Notes: a model not told the origin generated them from the letters alone. Positions 27,667 to 37,988 are shown, counted from the first letter of the stretch. The stretch is 64,000 bases of DNA from an uncultured Blautia sp. (GCA_934364795.1 CAKRMK010000018.1:5269-69268); one strand, 5' to 3'. Numbers and translations: made by a program.

Positions 27667-27696
27667 AAAGGGCACTGCATAAGCAGCACCCTTTTT
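27667..27696. terminator. Possible rho-independent terminator after mreB
   Basis: AAAGGG-CA-CTGC-ATAA-GCAG-CA-CCCTTT forms a regular stem between the mreB stop codon (27741) and the recD2 start. The T-run is better on the plus strand (CCCTTTTTAT) than on the minus strand, so its strength for mreB is uncertain. Confidence 0.5.
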
Positions 27697-27740
27697 ATCT
27701 TCTGAAACAGATTCTTATTCAATACTGTGAACAGAAACTT

Positions 27741-28730
27741 TTATTCTTCCATTCTGGTAATTACTTCCGCATATTTACCAGTTCCCACAACAACTGCTAC
27801 CATGGCATCCTGCACTGTAAGTGTACTGACACCGGTTTTCTGCTCGATCAGTGTATCCATACCATGAAGCAATGCCCCGCCTCCGGTAAGTACGATTCCC
27901 CGGTCCACAATATCTGCTGCAAGCTCCGGAGGTGTTTTTTCCAGAACTCCATGAACAGTCTCAACGATCTGGTTTGTAGCATCCTTCAATGCGATCCGCA
28001 CTTCTTCTGAAGTCAGAGTCACAACTTTTGGAAGCCCCGTTATAACATTTCTGCCCTTTACTTCCATTGTCCGGGGCGTATTTTCCTGACTGGCTGTGCC
28101 TATTTTTATCTTAATATTCTCAGCTGCATCCTCTCCAATAAAAAGCCCGTGATTTTTCCTAACATAGCTCATGATTGCCTGATCGAAATTATCTCCGGCA
28201 ATCTTCACCGAAGCAGATACAACTGTACCGGCCATAGAAATGACAGCCACATCTGTAGTTCCACCACCAATGTCTACGATCAGATTTCCAAAGGGCTTCG
28301 TCACATCCACTCCGGCACCTATTGCTGCTGCAATAGGCTCTTCAACAAGAAATACTTCTCTCGCACCAGCCTGATAGGTAGCTTCTTCTACTGCTTTTTT
28401 CTCAATTTCGGTAGTTCCGCTGGGAATACAAATGCTGATTCGCGGTTTCCTGAACGCATGGCGTCCCATAGCCTTGGAGATAAAATATTTCAGCATCTTC
28501 TCCATAACTGTATAGTCTACAATAACCCCCTGACGAATAGGGCGGATTACTTCCATATTTGAGGAAACATGCCCAGTCATCTGTCTGGCTTCTTCCCCGA
28601 TTGCCTTGATTTTCTCTGAATTTTTATCATAAACTACCACGGATGGCTCACTAAGTACAAGCCCACGCCCCGTGGAATATACCTGGCTGTTTCTGGTTCC
28701 CAAATCAATTCCAATATCACTGGCAGGCAT
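27741..28730 (-). CDS. mreB: Rod-shape-determining protein, MreB/Mbl family
   Basis: An actin-like filament protein that positions wall synthesis. At 329 residues it shows phosphate-1 motif DIGIDLGTRNSQVYS, IADGV-like PIRQGVIVDY, connect and phosphate-2 VDIGGGTTDVAV, and adenosine motif LTGGGALLHG. Instead of the common GTANTLVY it has GTRNSQVY, so it may be a paralogue such as Mbl or MreBH. The ATG at 28730 has AAAGGGG seven bases upstream; an upstream ATG at 28766 has none. No mreC or mreD follows, which supports a stand-alone paralogue. Confidence 0.88.
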   Translation of the reverse strand: MPASDIGIDLGTRNSQVYSTGRGLVLSEPSVVVYDKNSEKIKAIGEEARQMTGHVSSNMEVIRPIRQGVIVDYTVMEKMLKYFISKAMGRHAFRKPRISICIPSGTTEIEKKAVEEATYQAGAREVFLVEEPIAAAIGAGVDVTKPFGNLIVDIGGGTTDVAVISMAGTVVSASVKIAGDNFDQAIMSYVRKNHGLFIGEDAAENIKIKIGTASQENTPRTMEVKGRNVITGLPKVVTLTSEEVRIALKDATNQIVETVHGVLEKTPPELAADIVDRGIVLTGGGALLHGMDTLIEQKTGVSTLTVQDAMVAVVVGTGKYAEVITRMEE

Positions 28731-28870
28731 CGAATTCCCCTTTCTTACTTCCACTGGCATACTCAATCTACCGAAAACATGCCAAAAATCATTCTGGCAC
28801 TGTCATGGTGATTATAAATGCCATTTTCTCCGTATCATTATAAACAAAAATACCATAATTGGAAAGAGGG

Positions 28871-31708
28871 TTATTTCAGATATTTTGCAACATATTTACC
28901 TGTATAGGACGCCGGATTCAATGCCACTTCCTCCGGAGTTCCCTTAGCAACAACAGTTCCACCACCATCGCCTCCTTCAGGACCTATATCAATAATATAG
29001 TCTGCAGTTTTTATCACATCCAGATTATGCTCAATTACAACTACAGTATTTCCACCGTCAGAAAGACGTCGCAAAATCTCAACCAGTTTCTGCACATCTG
29101 CGAAATGCAATCCTGTAGTAGGCTCATCCAGAATATAGATTGTCTTTCCAGTACTGCGCTTACTAAGTTCCGTAGCCAGTTTAATACGCTGTGCTTCACC
29201 ACCGGAAAGTGTGGTAGAAGGCTGTCCCAGACGGATATAGGAAAGTCCTACATCATACAATGTTTCAATCTTCCTGCGGATAGATGGTACATTTTCAAAG
29301 AAGGTCATAGCTTCTTCCACTGTCATATTCAAAACATCGTAAATACTTTTATCTTTATACTTTACTTCCAGAGTCTCTCTGTTGTATCGCTTGCCTTTGC
29401 AGACTTCACAGGGAACATAAACATCCGGCAAAAAGTGCATTTCTATCTTAATAATGCCATCACCGCTGCATGCCTCACAGCGTCCTCCCTTTACGTTGAA
29501 GCTGAAACGTCCTTTTTTATATCCTTTAGCCTTGGCATCTGCTGTAGCAGCAAACAGATCACGTATCTGATCAAACACCCCTGTGTACGTGGCAGGATTG
29601 GATCTGGGAGTCCTGCCAATGGGAGACTGGTCAATGGCAATTACCTTATCCAGCTGCTCTATTCCGATAATATCATCATGCTTTCCGGGAACCACACGTG
29701 CCCTGTTTAGAGTCTTCGCCAAATGCTTATACAGAATTTCATTGATCAAAGAACTCTTTCCTGATCCTGAAACGCCTGTAATACAGCTCATAATTCCAAG
29801 GGGAATATCTACATCAATATGTTTCAGGTTATTCTCAGCTGCTCCCTTAATAGTGAGAAAACCTGTAGGAGTTTTTCGTACCTCCGGTACCGGAATCTTC
29901 AGCTTTCCGCTAAGATAAGCACCTGTAATGGAACCCGGGTTCTTCATCAGCTCTTCGGCAGTTCCCATTCCCACAAGCTGACCTCCATGTTCTCCTGCTC
30001 CCGGGCCTATATCCACAATACAATCTGCAGCACGCATAGTATCTTCATCATGTTCTACCACGATCAGACTGTTTCCCAGATCTCTTAAATGCATCAGTGC
30101 TCCCAGAAGTTTGTCGTTGTCTCTTTGATGCAAACCGATACTGGGTTCATCCAAAATATAGGCAACACCTACCAGACCTGATCCTATCTGGGTAGCAAGA
30201 CGGATACGCTGTGCCTCACCGCCAGAAAGTGTTCCTGTAGCTCTGCCCAGTGAAAGATATTCCAGTCCCACATCTGCCAGGAAACCTACTCTGGCCTTGA
30301 TTTCCTTTAAAATCTGCTTTCCAATAAGCTGTTGCTGTGGAGATAACTGCATTTCCTGAAGAAATACTTTCAGCTTATCAATAGACATATTTGTTATCTC
30401 ATAAATGTTTTTATCTGCTACTGTAACCGCCAGAGATTCCTTCTTCAAACGCTGTCCCTTACATGCTGTACAAGGTGTGATCTGCATAAAGCTTTCATAT
30501 TCCTGCTTCATAGCTTCCGAACCAGTTTCTTTATAACGCTGTTCCACATTCCGGATCAGCCCTGGAAATGCAACGTCATAAACACCTTCTCCTCGCTGCC
30601 CTTTATAATAAACCTTAATAGAATGTCCTCCGGTTCCAAAAAGAATAATATCCTGGATCTTCTTTGGATAATCCTGAAACGGTGTATCCAGACTGAAGTC
30701 ATATTCCTTACAAAGCGCTGATAAAATTGCATAAGTAAAGCTGCTCTTATCTGTGCAGGACTGCCATCCCATTACAACAATAGCCCCCTGTGAAATACTA
30801 AGGGATTTGTCTGGAATCATCAGCTCCGGATCAAATTCCATCTTATATCCAAGTCCCAAACACTGTGGGCATGCCCCAAAAGGATTGTTGAAAGAAAAAC
30901 TTCTGGGTTCTATTTCATCAATACTGATTCCACAGTCCGGGCAGGAAAAGCTCTGGCTGAAATTCATGTAATTCCCGTCCATGGTATCTACAACAGCCAG
31001 CCCGTCTGCAAGATTTAAAACTGTCTCCAGTGAATCCGTCAGCCTTTTCTCAATTCCCGGCTTCACAATAAGACGATCTACAATAATGGCAATGGTATGT
31101 TTGATATTCTTGTCCAGAGTAATTTCCTCTGAAAGCTCATAAACATTCCCATCAATCTCTGCTCTTACATAGCCGCTTTTTCTGGCCTGATCCAAAAGCT
31201 TGGCATGAGTTCCCTTGCGTCCCCTTACTACCGGAGCCAGAAGCTGAATCTTCGTCCTCTGTGGAAGCTCCATAATCTGATCTACCATCTGGTCTACCGT
31301 CTGCTTGGCAATCACCTTACCGCATTTGGGACAATGGGGAATTCCCACACGAGCATACAAAAGCCTGAAATAATCATAAATCTCTGTAACCGTTCCCACT
31401 GTAGATCTGGGATTGCGGTTCGTAGACTTCTGATCTATAGAAATTGCAGGCGGAAGTCCTTCTATACTCTCTACGTCCGGCTTCTCCATCTGTCCAAGGA
31501 ACTGTCTGGCATAAGAAGACAGAGACTCCATATACCGTCTCTGGCCTTCTGCATATATAGTATCAAAGGCAAGGGAAGATTTACCGGAACCACTTAATCC
31601 GGTAAGAACCACAAACTTATCCCTGGGAATATCCACGCTTAAATTCTTCAGATTATTCTCATTCGCTCCTCTGATCCTGATAAATTGTTTTTTATTTTCA
31701 GCTACCAT
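28871..31708 (-). CDS. uvrA: Excinuclease ABC subunit A
   Basis: The damage-recognition ATPase of nucleotide excision repair. The 945 residues carry two ABC modules: Walker [14 protein letters not shown] and [13 protein letters not shown], signatures [13 protein letters not shown] and [13 protein letters not shown], and zinc-binding cysteine clusters including CPKCGK and CEACSGDG...CEVCKGKR. The ATG at 31708 is preceded by GGAGGA and gives the standard N-terminus; an extended reading frame to 31774 runs into a repeat remnant and is rejected. A LexA box lies in the promoter. No uvrB is next to it. Confidence 0.95.
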   Translation of the reverse strand: MVAENKKQFIRIRGANENNLKNLSVDIPRDKFVVLTGLSGSGKSSLAFDTIYAEGQRRYMESLSSYARQFLGQMEKPDVESIEGLPPAISIDQKSTNRNPRSTVGTVTEIYDYFRLLYARVGIPHCPKCGKVIAKQTVDQMVDQIMELPQRTKIQLLAPVVRGRKGTHAKLLDQARKSGYVRAEIDGNVYELSEEITLDKNIKHTIAIIVDRLIVKPGIEKRLTDSLETVLNLADGLAVVDTMDGNYMNFSQSFSCPDCGISIDEIEPRSFSFNNPFGACPQCLGLGYKMEFDPELMIPDKSLSISQGAIVVMGWQSCTDKSSFTYAILSALCKEYDFSLDTPFQDYPKKIQDIILFGTGGHSIKVYYKGQRGEGVYDVAFPGLIRNVEQRYKETGSEAMKQEYESFMQITPCTACKGQRLKKESLAVTVADKNIYEITNMSIDKLKVFLQEMQLSPQQQLIGKQILKEIKARVGFLADVGLEYLSLGRATGTLSGGEAQRIRLATQIGSGLVGVAYILDEPSIGLHQRDNDKLLGALMHLRDLGNSLIVVEHDEDTMRAADCIVDIGPGAGEHGGQLVGMGTAEELMKNPGSITGAYLSGKLKIPVPEVRKTPTGFLTIKGAAENNLKHIDVDIPLGIMSCITGVSGSGKSSLINEILYKHLAKTLNRARVVPGKHDDIIGIEQLDKVIAIDQSPIGRTPRSNPATYTGVFDQIRDLFAATADAKAKGYKKGRFSFNVKGGRCEACSGDGIIKIEMHFLPDVYVPCEVCKGKRYNRETLEVKYKDKSIYDVLNMTVEEAMTFFENVPSIRRKIETLYDVGLSYIRLGQPSTTLSGGEAQRIKLATELSKRSTGKTIYILDEPTTGLHFADVQKLVEILRRLSDGGNTVVVIEHNLDVIKTADYIIDIGPEGGDGGGTVVAKGTPEEVALNPASYTGKYVAKYLK

Positions 31709-31751
31709 CTGTTCCTCCATTTCCAGAGTGTAGAAAATCTTTCTATTTTTC

Positions 31752-31782
31752 AGCAGAAAGCCTTTTGGGGGCATGCTCTAAG
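31752..31782. repeat. Isolated end of the TAGAG palindromic repeat family
   Basis: Read on the minus strand, TTAGAGCATGCCCCCAAAAG continues into GCTTTCTGC, matching both the termini and the next bases of the full copies (GGCTTTCTGC at 61058-61223). It lies in the uvrA leader, between promoter and start codon, so it is transcribed. Confidence 0.65.
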
Positions 31783-31831
31783 TCACTCTTATGTTTATAC
31801 TTCTTTTCTATTACAAAGTTTGTATTTTACA

Positions 31832-31860
31832 AGAATAGCATATGAACATATGTTCGTCAA
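31832..31860 (-). promoter_or_regulatory. uvrA promoter with embedded LexA (SOS) box
   Basis: Minus strand: TTGACG (31860-31855), 17-base spacer, TATTCT (31837-31832). The spacer contains the perfect palindrome GAACATATGTTC (31844-31855), in context CGAACATATGTTCA, which fits the Gram-positive LexA/DinR box CGAAC-N4-GTTYG/C. Repressor binding would block the promoter, so uvrA is probably induced by DNA damage. Confidence 0.8.
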
Positions 31861-31889
31861 GTAATTAATTTTACATTTTCAGACTTGCT

Positions 31890-33023
31890 TTAAATCAGAA
31901 AATCTGCCATAATACTATTACTCACATGGATTCCTGGTCTGGACAAAAAAATTCTGTCCTGTTCTTCTATTAACATTCCTGCTTTTTTATATTTTTCCAG
32001 TATCTCACCATATATATTTTCAACGGAAGTTCCGAAATATTCCTGAAATTCCTTTTTGGATATGCCATTTGTCATCCGAAGCCCCAGAAACATAAATTCG
32101 CCCATTTCATCTTCTTTGCAAAGAATTTCCTGGTCTTTTCGTATTTTCCCGGGAAATTCACTGTTTTCCATATATTCCTGCATATCCCGTGTATTGGAAA
32201 AACGCTTTTTTCCAAGTAAAGAAGCCGCTCCAAGCCCAAGTCCAAGATAATCATGCCTTTTCCAATATCCAATATTGTGCCTGCACTCCAGCCCTTCCCG
32301 GGCATAATTGGAAATTTCATACTGATGGTACCCATATTCTCTCAAAACAGCCGCCACATCCTCATACATCCTGTACTCCGTATCTTCATCCGGAAGCTCC
32401 AGTTTTCTTCTTGAAAAAGGCGTTCCCTCTTCAATAATCAAACTGTACGCTGAAATATGCTCCGGTCCGATTTCGGCAACTGTGCGAAGATTTTTTATCC
32501 ATCCTTCGTATGTCTGTCCCGGAATGGCAAACATCAGATCCACATTAATATTAGAAAAGCCCGCTTCCCGTGCCATCCTGTAGCTTTCCAGAAATTGTCT
32601 GTAATCATGTATCCGCCCGAGAGTCTTTAATTCACTGTCTTTTGGCGACTGAAGTCCTATACTGATTCTGTTTATTCCATATTTTCTGTAAATTTCCAGT
32701 TTTTCTTTTGTAAGCGTTCCTGGATTTGCCTCAATTGTCAGCTCTGCATCAGGCGAAAACTGAAAATTCTCTTTCATTCCCTGTAAAAGTTTTTCCATAA
32801 TATCGCATTCTAATACAGAAGGAGTTCCCCCTCCTATAAATACAGTATCAACCGGCCGCTTCTCTGCCTCCGAAACTGCTTTTATTTCCCGTAAAAGTGC
32901 ATAAATATAAGATTCCTGTCCAGCCCTTGTTACAGGACCAGACAGGAAATCACAATAATCACATTTCTTTATGCAAAACGGGATATGAAGATACAGCTCC
33001 AGGCCATTCTTCTGTATTCCCAT
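31890..33023 (-). CDS. hemW: Radical SAM protein HemW (heme chaperone, HemN-like)
   Basis: A 377-residue radical SAM protein. The CxxxCxxC cluster motif is in FCIKKCDYCDF near residue 20. Other family signatures are GGGTPS, EANPGTL, NRISIGLQS and CRHNIGYWKRHDYLGLG. HemW proteins bind heme and pass it on; older annotations call them oxygen-independent coproporphyrinogen oxidase. The ATG at 33023 has AAGGAG upstream; the longer in-frame extension is rejected. It follows the small membrane protein gene by 16 bp in the lepA-hemW arrangement common in Firmicutes. Confidence 0.92.
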   Translation of the reverse strand: MGIQKNGLELYLHIPFCIKKCDYCDFLSGPVTRAGQESYIYALLREIKAVSEAEKRPVDTVFIGGGTPSVLECDIMEKLLQGMKENFQFSPDAELTIEANPGTLTKEKLEIYRKYGINRISIGLQSPKDSELKTLGRIHDYRQFLESYRMAREAGFSNINVDLMFAIPGQTYEGWIKNLRTVAEIGPEHISAYSLIIEEGTPFSRRKLELPDEDTEYRMYEDVAAVLREYGYHQYEISNYAREGLECRHNIGYWKRHDYLGLGLGAASLLGKKRFSNTRDMQEYMENSEFPGKIRKDQEILCKEDEMGEFMFLGLRMTNGISKKEFQEYFGTSVENIYGEILEKYKKAGMLIEEQDRIFLSRPGIHVSNSIMADFLI

Positions 33024-33039
33024 TCTGATTTTCTCCTTT

Positions 33040-33453
33040 TCACATACCGTTTGCAGACTCATCAGCAGAAACTTCTGACTCGTTATCAGTTTCTGCAGTA
33101 TCCTTTGAAGTATCTCCTGCATTGTCTTTTTGCTGTGTATCAGTGCTGCTATCTTCTTTTTGCAGTAAATATTCATTTACCATGGTAACGCCGCCGCTTT
33201 GTGCTACTGCATCCTTGCTTACCTGCCGTGGAACAACCGTGGGGGTAGGACTTGGAACAGGTGTAATCTTCATAACACTTGTAGATGCCGCATCCGGCTC
33301 TTCTGCGTTTTTTTTACTGCATGCACAGCTGCCTGCAAAAATCACGATTACCAGAAGAATTGCTGCCAGAATACCGCCCTTGATCCACTGCTCGCGGTCA
33401 CTTCTGAAGCTTCTTCTTATTCTTTTGAACAGAACCCGTATCTTTGCTTTCAT
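33040..33453 (-). CDS. Small single-pass membrane protein, disordered outside
   Basis: No family recognised. 137 residues: a basic N-terminus (1-24), one membrane segment (about 25-43) ending in GSCACS, which could be mistaken for a lipobox but lies too far from a proper signal start, then a Pro/Thr linker (TPVPSPTPTVVP) and an acidic Ser/Thr/Asp-rich tail. It sits between lepA and hemW on the same strand and is probably co-transcribed. Confidence 0.7.
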   Translation of the reverse strand: MKAKIRVLFKRIRRSFRSDREQWIKGGILAAILLVIVIFAGSCACSKKNAEEPDAASTSVMKITPVPSPTPTVVPRQVSKDAVAQSGGVTMVNEYLLQKEDSSTDTQQKDNAGDTSKDTAETDNESEVSADESANGM

Positions 33454-33478
33454 TGGAATCCTCCATGTCCGCCTTCAG

Positions 33479-35287
33479 TTAATTTTCATCCAGCTTCAGA
33501 ACACTCATAAATGCTTTCTGTGGAATCTCTACATTTCCAACCTGACGCATCCTCTTTTTACCTTCCTTCTGTTTTTCCAGAAGTTTCTTCTTACGGGAAA
33601 TATCACCGCCATAGCATTTCGCAAGTACATCCTTTCGCATGGCCTTAACTGTTTCCCTGGCAATGATCTTGCTGCCCACAGCCGCCTGAATAGGGATTTC
33701 AAACAGCTGGCGCGGAATCTCATCCTTCAGCTTCTCGCACATCTTACGTCCTCTTTCATAAGATGTATCTGCATGCACAATAAAGGAAAGAGCATCTACC
33801 TCTTCTTTATTAACCAGAATATCCAGTTTTACAAGCTCGCTTCTCTCATATCCGCAAAGCTCGTAATCCAGGGACGCATAGCCTCTGGAACGAGATTTCA
33901 AAGCATCAAAGAAATCATAAATGATCTCATTCAATGGAAGCTTATATTTCAGAAGTGCTCTCGTCTCTTCCATATATTCCATACCAAGATACTGACCACG
34001 GCGCTCCTGGCAAAGATCCATAATGGCACCAATAAATTCTGTAGTCACCATAATCTCTGCATTTACAATAGGTTCTTCCATATATTCGATTTCGGACGGA
34101 TCCGGAAGATTGGTCGGATTTGTCAGATCGATCACTTCTCCGTTTGTCTTATGCACTTTATAAATAACACTTGGAGCAGTTGTTACAAGATCCAGGTCAT
34201 ATTCTCTTTCCAGACGCTCCTGAATAATTTCCAGATGAAGAAGACCCAGGAAACCACAGCGAAAACCAAATCCCAGAGCCACAGAAGTCTCCGGTTCATA
34301 GAAAAGAGAAGCATCGTTAAGCTGTAACTTTTCCAGTGCATCACGAAGATCTCCATATTTGGCACCATCAGCCGGATAAAGGCCACAGTAAACCATAGGA
34401 TTCACTTTTTTGTATCCAGGAAGGGCTTCCTCACATGGGCGGTTATTGTCTGTAATCGTATCACCTACGCGGGTGTCTCTTACATTCTTAATGCTTGCGG
34501 TAATGTATCCAACCATTCCTGCAGTCAGCTCTTCACATGGAATAAACTGTCCTGCTCCAAAATATCCAACTTCCACAACTTCTGCAACAAATCCGGTTGC
34601 CATCATGCGTATAGTAGTTCCTTTACGCACTTTTCCATCTACCATACGGCAAAAAACAATAGCACCTTTGTAAGAGTCATAAATAGAATCAAAAATCAAT
34701 GCCTTCAGCGGAGCATCCGGATCTCCTGTCGGTGCCGGGATTTTGAAAACCACCTGTTCCAGAACCTGATCCACATTCAGTCCTGTTTTCGCAGAAATCT
34801 GTGGGGCATCCTGTGCCTCAAGACCGATCACATCTTCAATTTCATTGATAACTCTCTCTGGCTCTGCACTTGGAAGATCCACCTTATTGATTACAGGAAT
34901 TACCTCAAGGTCATGGTCTAATGCCATATAAACGTTTGCAAGAGTCTGTGCCTCAATTCCCTGTGCGGCATCTACAACAAGAATTGCACCGTCGCATGCG
35001 GCAAGACTTCTGGAAACTTCGTAGTTAAAGTCCACATGCCCAGGTGTATCAATCAGGTTAAAAATATATTCTTCCCCGTCCTTACCATGATATACGGTAC
35101 GGACAGCCTGGGACTTGATGGTAATTCCACGTTCTCTTTCAAGTTCCATATTATCCAGAACCTGCGCCTGCATTTCTCTCTCGGTCAGAAGACCTGTCAT
35201 CTCTATAATTCTGTCGGCCAGTGTGGATTTGCCATGGTCGATATGTGCAATAATACAAAAATTACGAATTTTACTCTGGTCTGTCAT
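33479..35287 (-). CDS. lepA: Elongation factor 4 (LepA)
   Basis: A ribosome-binding GTPase that acts on stalled or early translation complexes. G1 [14 protein letters not shown]2 [11 protein letters not shown]3 DTPGHVDF and G4 INKVDLPSA are intact, and the C-terminal domain ends [19 protein letters not shown] as in other LepA proteins. The start is ATG at 35287, about ten bases after GAGGAGG, giving 602 residues, the standard length. An ATG at 35296 is too close to the Shine-Dalgarno. Confidence 0.96.
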   Translation of the reverse strand: MTDQSKIRNFCIIAHIDHGKSTLADRIIEMTGLLTEREMQAQVLDNMELERERGITIKSQAVRTVYHGKDGEEYIFNLIDTPGHVDFNYEVSRSLAACDGAILVVDAAQGIEAQTLANVYMALDHDLEVIPVINKVDLPSAEPERVINEIEDVIGLEAQDAPQISAKTGLNVDQVLEQVVFKIPAPTGDPDAPLKALIFDSIYDSYKGAIVFCRMVDGKVRKGTTIRMMATGFVAEVVEVGYFGAGQFIPCEELTAGMVGYITASIKNVRDTRVGDTITDNNRPCEEALPGYKKVNPMVYCGLYPADGAKYGDLRDALEKLQLNDASLFYEPETSVALGFGFRCGFLGLLHLEIIQERLEREYDLDLVTTAPSVIYKVHKTNGEVIDLTNPTNLPDPSEIEYMEEPIVNAEIMVTTEFIGAIMDLCQERRGQYLGMEYMEETRALLKYKLPLNEIIYDFFDALKSRSRGYASLDYELCGYERSELVKLDILVNKEEVDALSFIVHADTSYERGRKMCEKLKDEIPRQLFEIPIQAAVGSKIIARETVKAMRKDVLAKCYGGDISRKKKLLEKQKEGKKRMRQVGNVEIPQKAFMSVLKLDEN

Positions 35288-35386
35288 TCCAGACATTCCT
35301 CCTCTGATTTTGTGATAACTTCTTACTATCAGTGAATTATAGCACAGATTAATTCCGTTTGTCACTTTCTTTTCATATGATATGGC

Positions 35387-36580
35387 TCACTTGTTTCCCT
35401 GAAGTACACGATTCAGAATATCTGCAAAGGGTTCCATTGCATTTTTTACCTCCTGTACCGTGTTTGTCTGTGCCCCAGCTTCCAGCAAAAGAGCTCTTTT
35501 TTTCAGATGAAGGTTATAACGCAGTCCTGCCAGATAAATTCCTCTGTAAAAATCCGGATAATATAAAGCTGCCTGATATTCAAGCTGAAAAGAAAAAGCC
35601 AGATTATCCTGTATGTACGGATTTGGCAAATAAGATACTTTTCCCTGTGTATTTGTGTAACTTAATCCGTTATAAAAAAGAATTTTCGCCGTAGGTTTTC
35701 CATTTATTTCTGTTACAAGCCGCCTGTTCTCATCGATTCCATCCCTGTGAAGGTCTATCACAACTTCTATGCCTGAATTTCCTTTTAATATATTTTCTAT
35801 ATAATTACAAGAGTACTCATATGCCTTATTTCTGTCCAGTTCCCCGCTCATCATATCAAAAGCTTCTGTTATATGAACCACCTGATAACCATATTGTTCT
35901 GTAAGAATTTGGGCAAGATAATCTCCCACTCCTACAATTGTATCTTCCTGTCTGCCTTCCCTGGAGTCCGCAAAAGTTTCCTGGGAATGGCTATGATAAA
36001 TCAGGATCTGTGGATTTTCACTTTCTTTTTTTATAGAAAAATCCTCTGCAAGAAAGTTTGCAGCGTTTAAATTTACAGCAGACGCATCGGTATTTTCATC
36101 CACAATATAAAAATTTTGAAGAAGAAAATCATAATCTGATAAATTATCTGCGGAAAGATCCAGAGTTGGATGTGGAATTGCATTCACCGTTTTTGTTATG
36201 GGTACGGATGATTCCTGTGTATTATTTTGTGCTGACTTCTGGAAAGCATCCTGTTCTGTATTTTGCCCGGGCTCCTGGGAAGCCTCCTGCACTGCATTTT
36301 GTCCGGACTCCTGGGAAGCTTCCTTTATCTTATTTTGCTCTGTTTTTTGCGAATTTTTCCCAATATAACCCCCATTTGCCTGTGTCAGAGTATTGCTTGT
36401 CTCTTCATCTATCTCTATCCAGGTTTCCTGTACCTTTTCCTCTATAAAATAATAAAAAGGAAACTGCCTGTACACATTTTCCATAATTTTCCACATGGAA
36501 AATGGTTCTGGCAGCATAGCCAGAACCGCGAAAAAGCACAGGCATAAAAAGACACAGAACACCTTCTGGAATCTTGTCAC
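35387..36580 (-). CDS. spoIIP: Stage II sporulation protein P
   Basis: A peptidoglycan amidase/endopeptidase that works with SpoIID during engulfment of the forespore. The 397-residue protein has one N-terminal membrane segment (about 7-22), a low-complexity Gln/Glu/Ser/Asn spacer (about 80-125), and the SpoIIP domain with IYHSHSQETF and VIDLHRDG motifs carrying the zinc-binding residues. It lies between gpr and lepA, the standard clostridial order. Confidence 0.92.
   Translation of the reverse strand: MTRFQKVFCVFLCLCFFAVLAMLPEPFSMWKIMENVYRQFPFYYFIEEKVQETWIEIDEETSNTLTQANGGYIGKNSQKTEQNKIKEASQESGQNAVQEASQEPGQNTEQDAFQKSAQNNTQESSVPITKTVNAIPHPTLDLSADNLSDYDFLLQNFYIVDENTDASAVNLNAANFLAEDFSIKKESENPQILIYHSHSQETFADSREGRQEDTIVGVGDYLAQILTEQYGYQVVHITEAFDMMSGELDRNKAYEYSCNYIENILKGNSGIEVVIDLHRDGIDENRRLVTEINGKPTAKILFYNGLSYTNTQGKVSYLPNPYIQDNLAFSFQLEYQAALYYPDFYRGIYLAGLRYNLHLKKRALLLEAGAQTNTVQEVKNAMEPFADILNRVLQGNK
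36240..36345 (-). repeat. Degenerate tandem coding repeat in spoIIP
   Basis: Three to four units of about 36 bases encode EASQESGQNAVQ-like 12-residue repeats in the spacer between the membrane anchor and the catalytic domain. Confidence 0.65.
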
Positions 36581-36634
36581 AGGATCACCTCTTTAAGGTT
36601 ATACTATGTGGCAATACCCTTCATTATGTTTCTT

Positions 36635-36653
36635 CTTTCAAACATACTCTAGA
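36635..36653. repeat. Isolated repeat end supplying the gpr stop codon
   Basis: Minus strand reads TTCTAGAGTATGTTTGAAAG. TAG is the stop codon of gpr and TAGAG(T/C)(A/G)TGTTTGAAA is the terminus of the 61058-61223 repeat. Confidence 0.55.
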
Positions 36654-37557
36654 ATTGCCCAAATGTCATATTCAGCCCTTCTGATATGGTAAAGCTAAGA
36701 TATTTAACTGTTTCATCCACATCCTTTGGAGTTACAAACATCCCATGAAGATGGGGCGAAATCATTTCTGCCAGAAATTCTTTTTGCTCTGCCTCATCAA
36801 GAGTTTCCAGCAAATGCGCCATAGCATCATGAACAATTGTTGCTGCATCCACAACAGTAGGAACCCCAATTCCAATTACCTTCACATTCAGATTTTCTTC
36901 TGTAAGTCCGTTCCTGTGATTTCCCACTCCGGAGCCAGGCATAATTCCGGTATCCGTGATCTGTATTGTCCGATTCAGCCTTTTTGTACTTCTTGCCGCA
37001 AGTGCATCTATGGCAATTACAACATCCGGTTTGGTAACAGACACAACTCCCTCAATAATTTCAGAAGTTTCCATTCCGGTCTGCCCCATTACTCCCGGAA
37101 TAATCCCACTTACTTCATGCAAAACCGTTTCCTCTGTACTTTTCAGTCCATACTCACGGATCAGGTGTCTTGTCATCTGCAAATTGTTTATCACCATAGG
37201 ACCCAGAGAATCTGCCGTAATCCCCTGATTTCCCAAGCCCACTACAAGTATGGATTTTTCTTTTCCCGTTCCCACCAGCTGTCTCAAATGTTTAGACAAT
37301 TCTTCAGACACTTCTCTGTGATAGTCCTCATCTGGCGCAGAAAGCCCCTCTGATTCGATGGTAATATAAGTTCCCTGTGGACGCCCCATAGTTTTTGCAC
37401 CATTTTCTGTTGTAATTTTTACTACTGTAGTCCGAATTTCTTTTTCTTCATTGTACACTTCCTTAACTTCAACACCGCGCACCTCTACATTTTCTTCCGT
37501 AAAACGTTCTCTGGCCTCTACCGCCAGATCTGTTCTGATTTTATAAGTCTCCAGCAT
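36649..37557 (-). CDS. gpr: GPR germination protease for small acid-soluble spore proteins
   Basis: It degrades SASPs when spores germinate, made in the forespore as a zymogen. 302 residues starting MLETYKIRTDLAVEARERF; this IRTDLAVEA segment is the normal GPR N-terminus. VVGLGNQGITADSLGP and GVGNHRNGLTEE are conserved family blocks. The ATG at 37557 is preceded by GGAGGT, so the longer frame to 37602 is rejected. Divergent from rpsT. Its stop codon falls in a repeat end. Confidence 0.92.
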   Translation of the reverse strand: MLETYKIRTDLAVEARERFTEENVEVRGVEVKEVYNEEKEIRTTVVKITTENGAKTMGRPQGTYITIESEGLSAPDEDYHREVSEELSKHLRQLVGTGKEKSILVVGLGNQGITADSLGPMVINNLQMTRHLIREYGLKSTEETVLHEVSGIIPGVMGQTGMETSEIIEGVVSVTKPDVVIAIDALAARSTKRLNRTIQITDTGIMPGSGVGNHRNGLTEENLNVKVIGIGVPTVVDAATIVHDAMAHLLETLDEAEQKEFLAEMISPHLHGMFVTPKDVDETVKYLSFTISEGLNMTFGQF

Positions 37558-37589
37558 ACACCCTACCTCCAGTTCTTTTATAAGATTCC

Positions 37590-37609
37590 CATATTTTTGC
37601 AAAAATATG
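37590..37609. promoter_or_regulatory. Perfect 20-bp palindrome between gpr and rpsT
   Basis: CATATTTTTGCAAAAATATG is its own reverse complement. It lies two bases upstream of the rpsT -35 box and about 33 bases before the gpr start codon, so a bound protein could affect either gene. No cognate regulator is known to me. Confidence 0.5.
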
Positions 37610-37611
37610 TA

Positions 37612-37640
37612 TTGACATTTTAAGGTAGTTATTATAAACT
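37612..37640 (+). promoter_or_regulatory. Promoter of rpsT
   Basis: TTGACA (37612-37617), 17-base spacer, TAAACT (37635-37640). An overlapping TATAAA gives only a 15-base spacer. The leader would be about 80 bases. Confidence 0.55.
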
Positions 37641-37724
37641 ATATAAGCATGTTCATAGAGACGCCCGTGTCTGTTTCTGTGAAACATTCACTTTATAATC
37701 ACTCATGAATTGGAGGTGTACGAA

Positions 37725-37988
37725 TTGGCTAACATCAAATCTGCAAAAAAGAGAATTTTAGTTAACAGAACAAAAGCTGCGAGAAACAAATCCATCCGTT
37801 CTGCTGTTAAAACTTCCATCAGAAAAGTTGACGAGGCAGTAGCTAACAACGATAAGGCAGCAGCAGAGGTTGCATTAAAAGAGGCTATCTCTACAATCAG
37901 CAAAGCAACTTCCAAAGGTGTTTATCACAAAAACAACTGCGCTAGAAAAGTTTCCCGTTTATCCAAAGCCGTTAACAGCATTGGCTAA
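37725..37988 (+). CDS. rpsT: 30S ribosomal protein S20
   Basis: An 87-residue basic protein beginning (M)ANIKSAKKRILVNRT, the universal S20 N-terminus. The start is a TTG at 37725 with GGAGG at 37712-37716; the reading frame extends further upstream to 37710 but has no ribosome binding site there. Rare start codons on rpsT are known in other bacteria. It is monocistronic, with a promoter and a strong terminator. Confidence 0.96.
   Translation: MANIKSAKKRILVNRTKAARNKSIRSAVKTSIRKVDEAVANNDKAAAEVALKEAISTISKATSKGVYHKNNCARKVSRLSKAVNSIG

Noticed and set aside
31709..31774. Longer UvrA N-terminus
   Set aside because: The extra 22 residues come from a repeat-family end; ATG at 31708 follows GGAGGA and gives the standard protein start.
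33300..33345. Lipobox in the small protein upstream of hemW
   Set aside because: The GSCAC segment follows a membrane helix that starts near residue 25, after a long basic stretch, so a membrane anchor is the better reading.
33122..34327. 401-residue plus-strand ORF opposite lepA
   Set aside because: The minus strand encodes the highly conserved LepA; the plus-strand product is a shadow.
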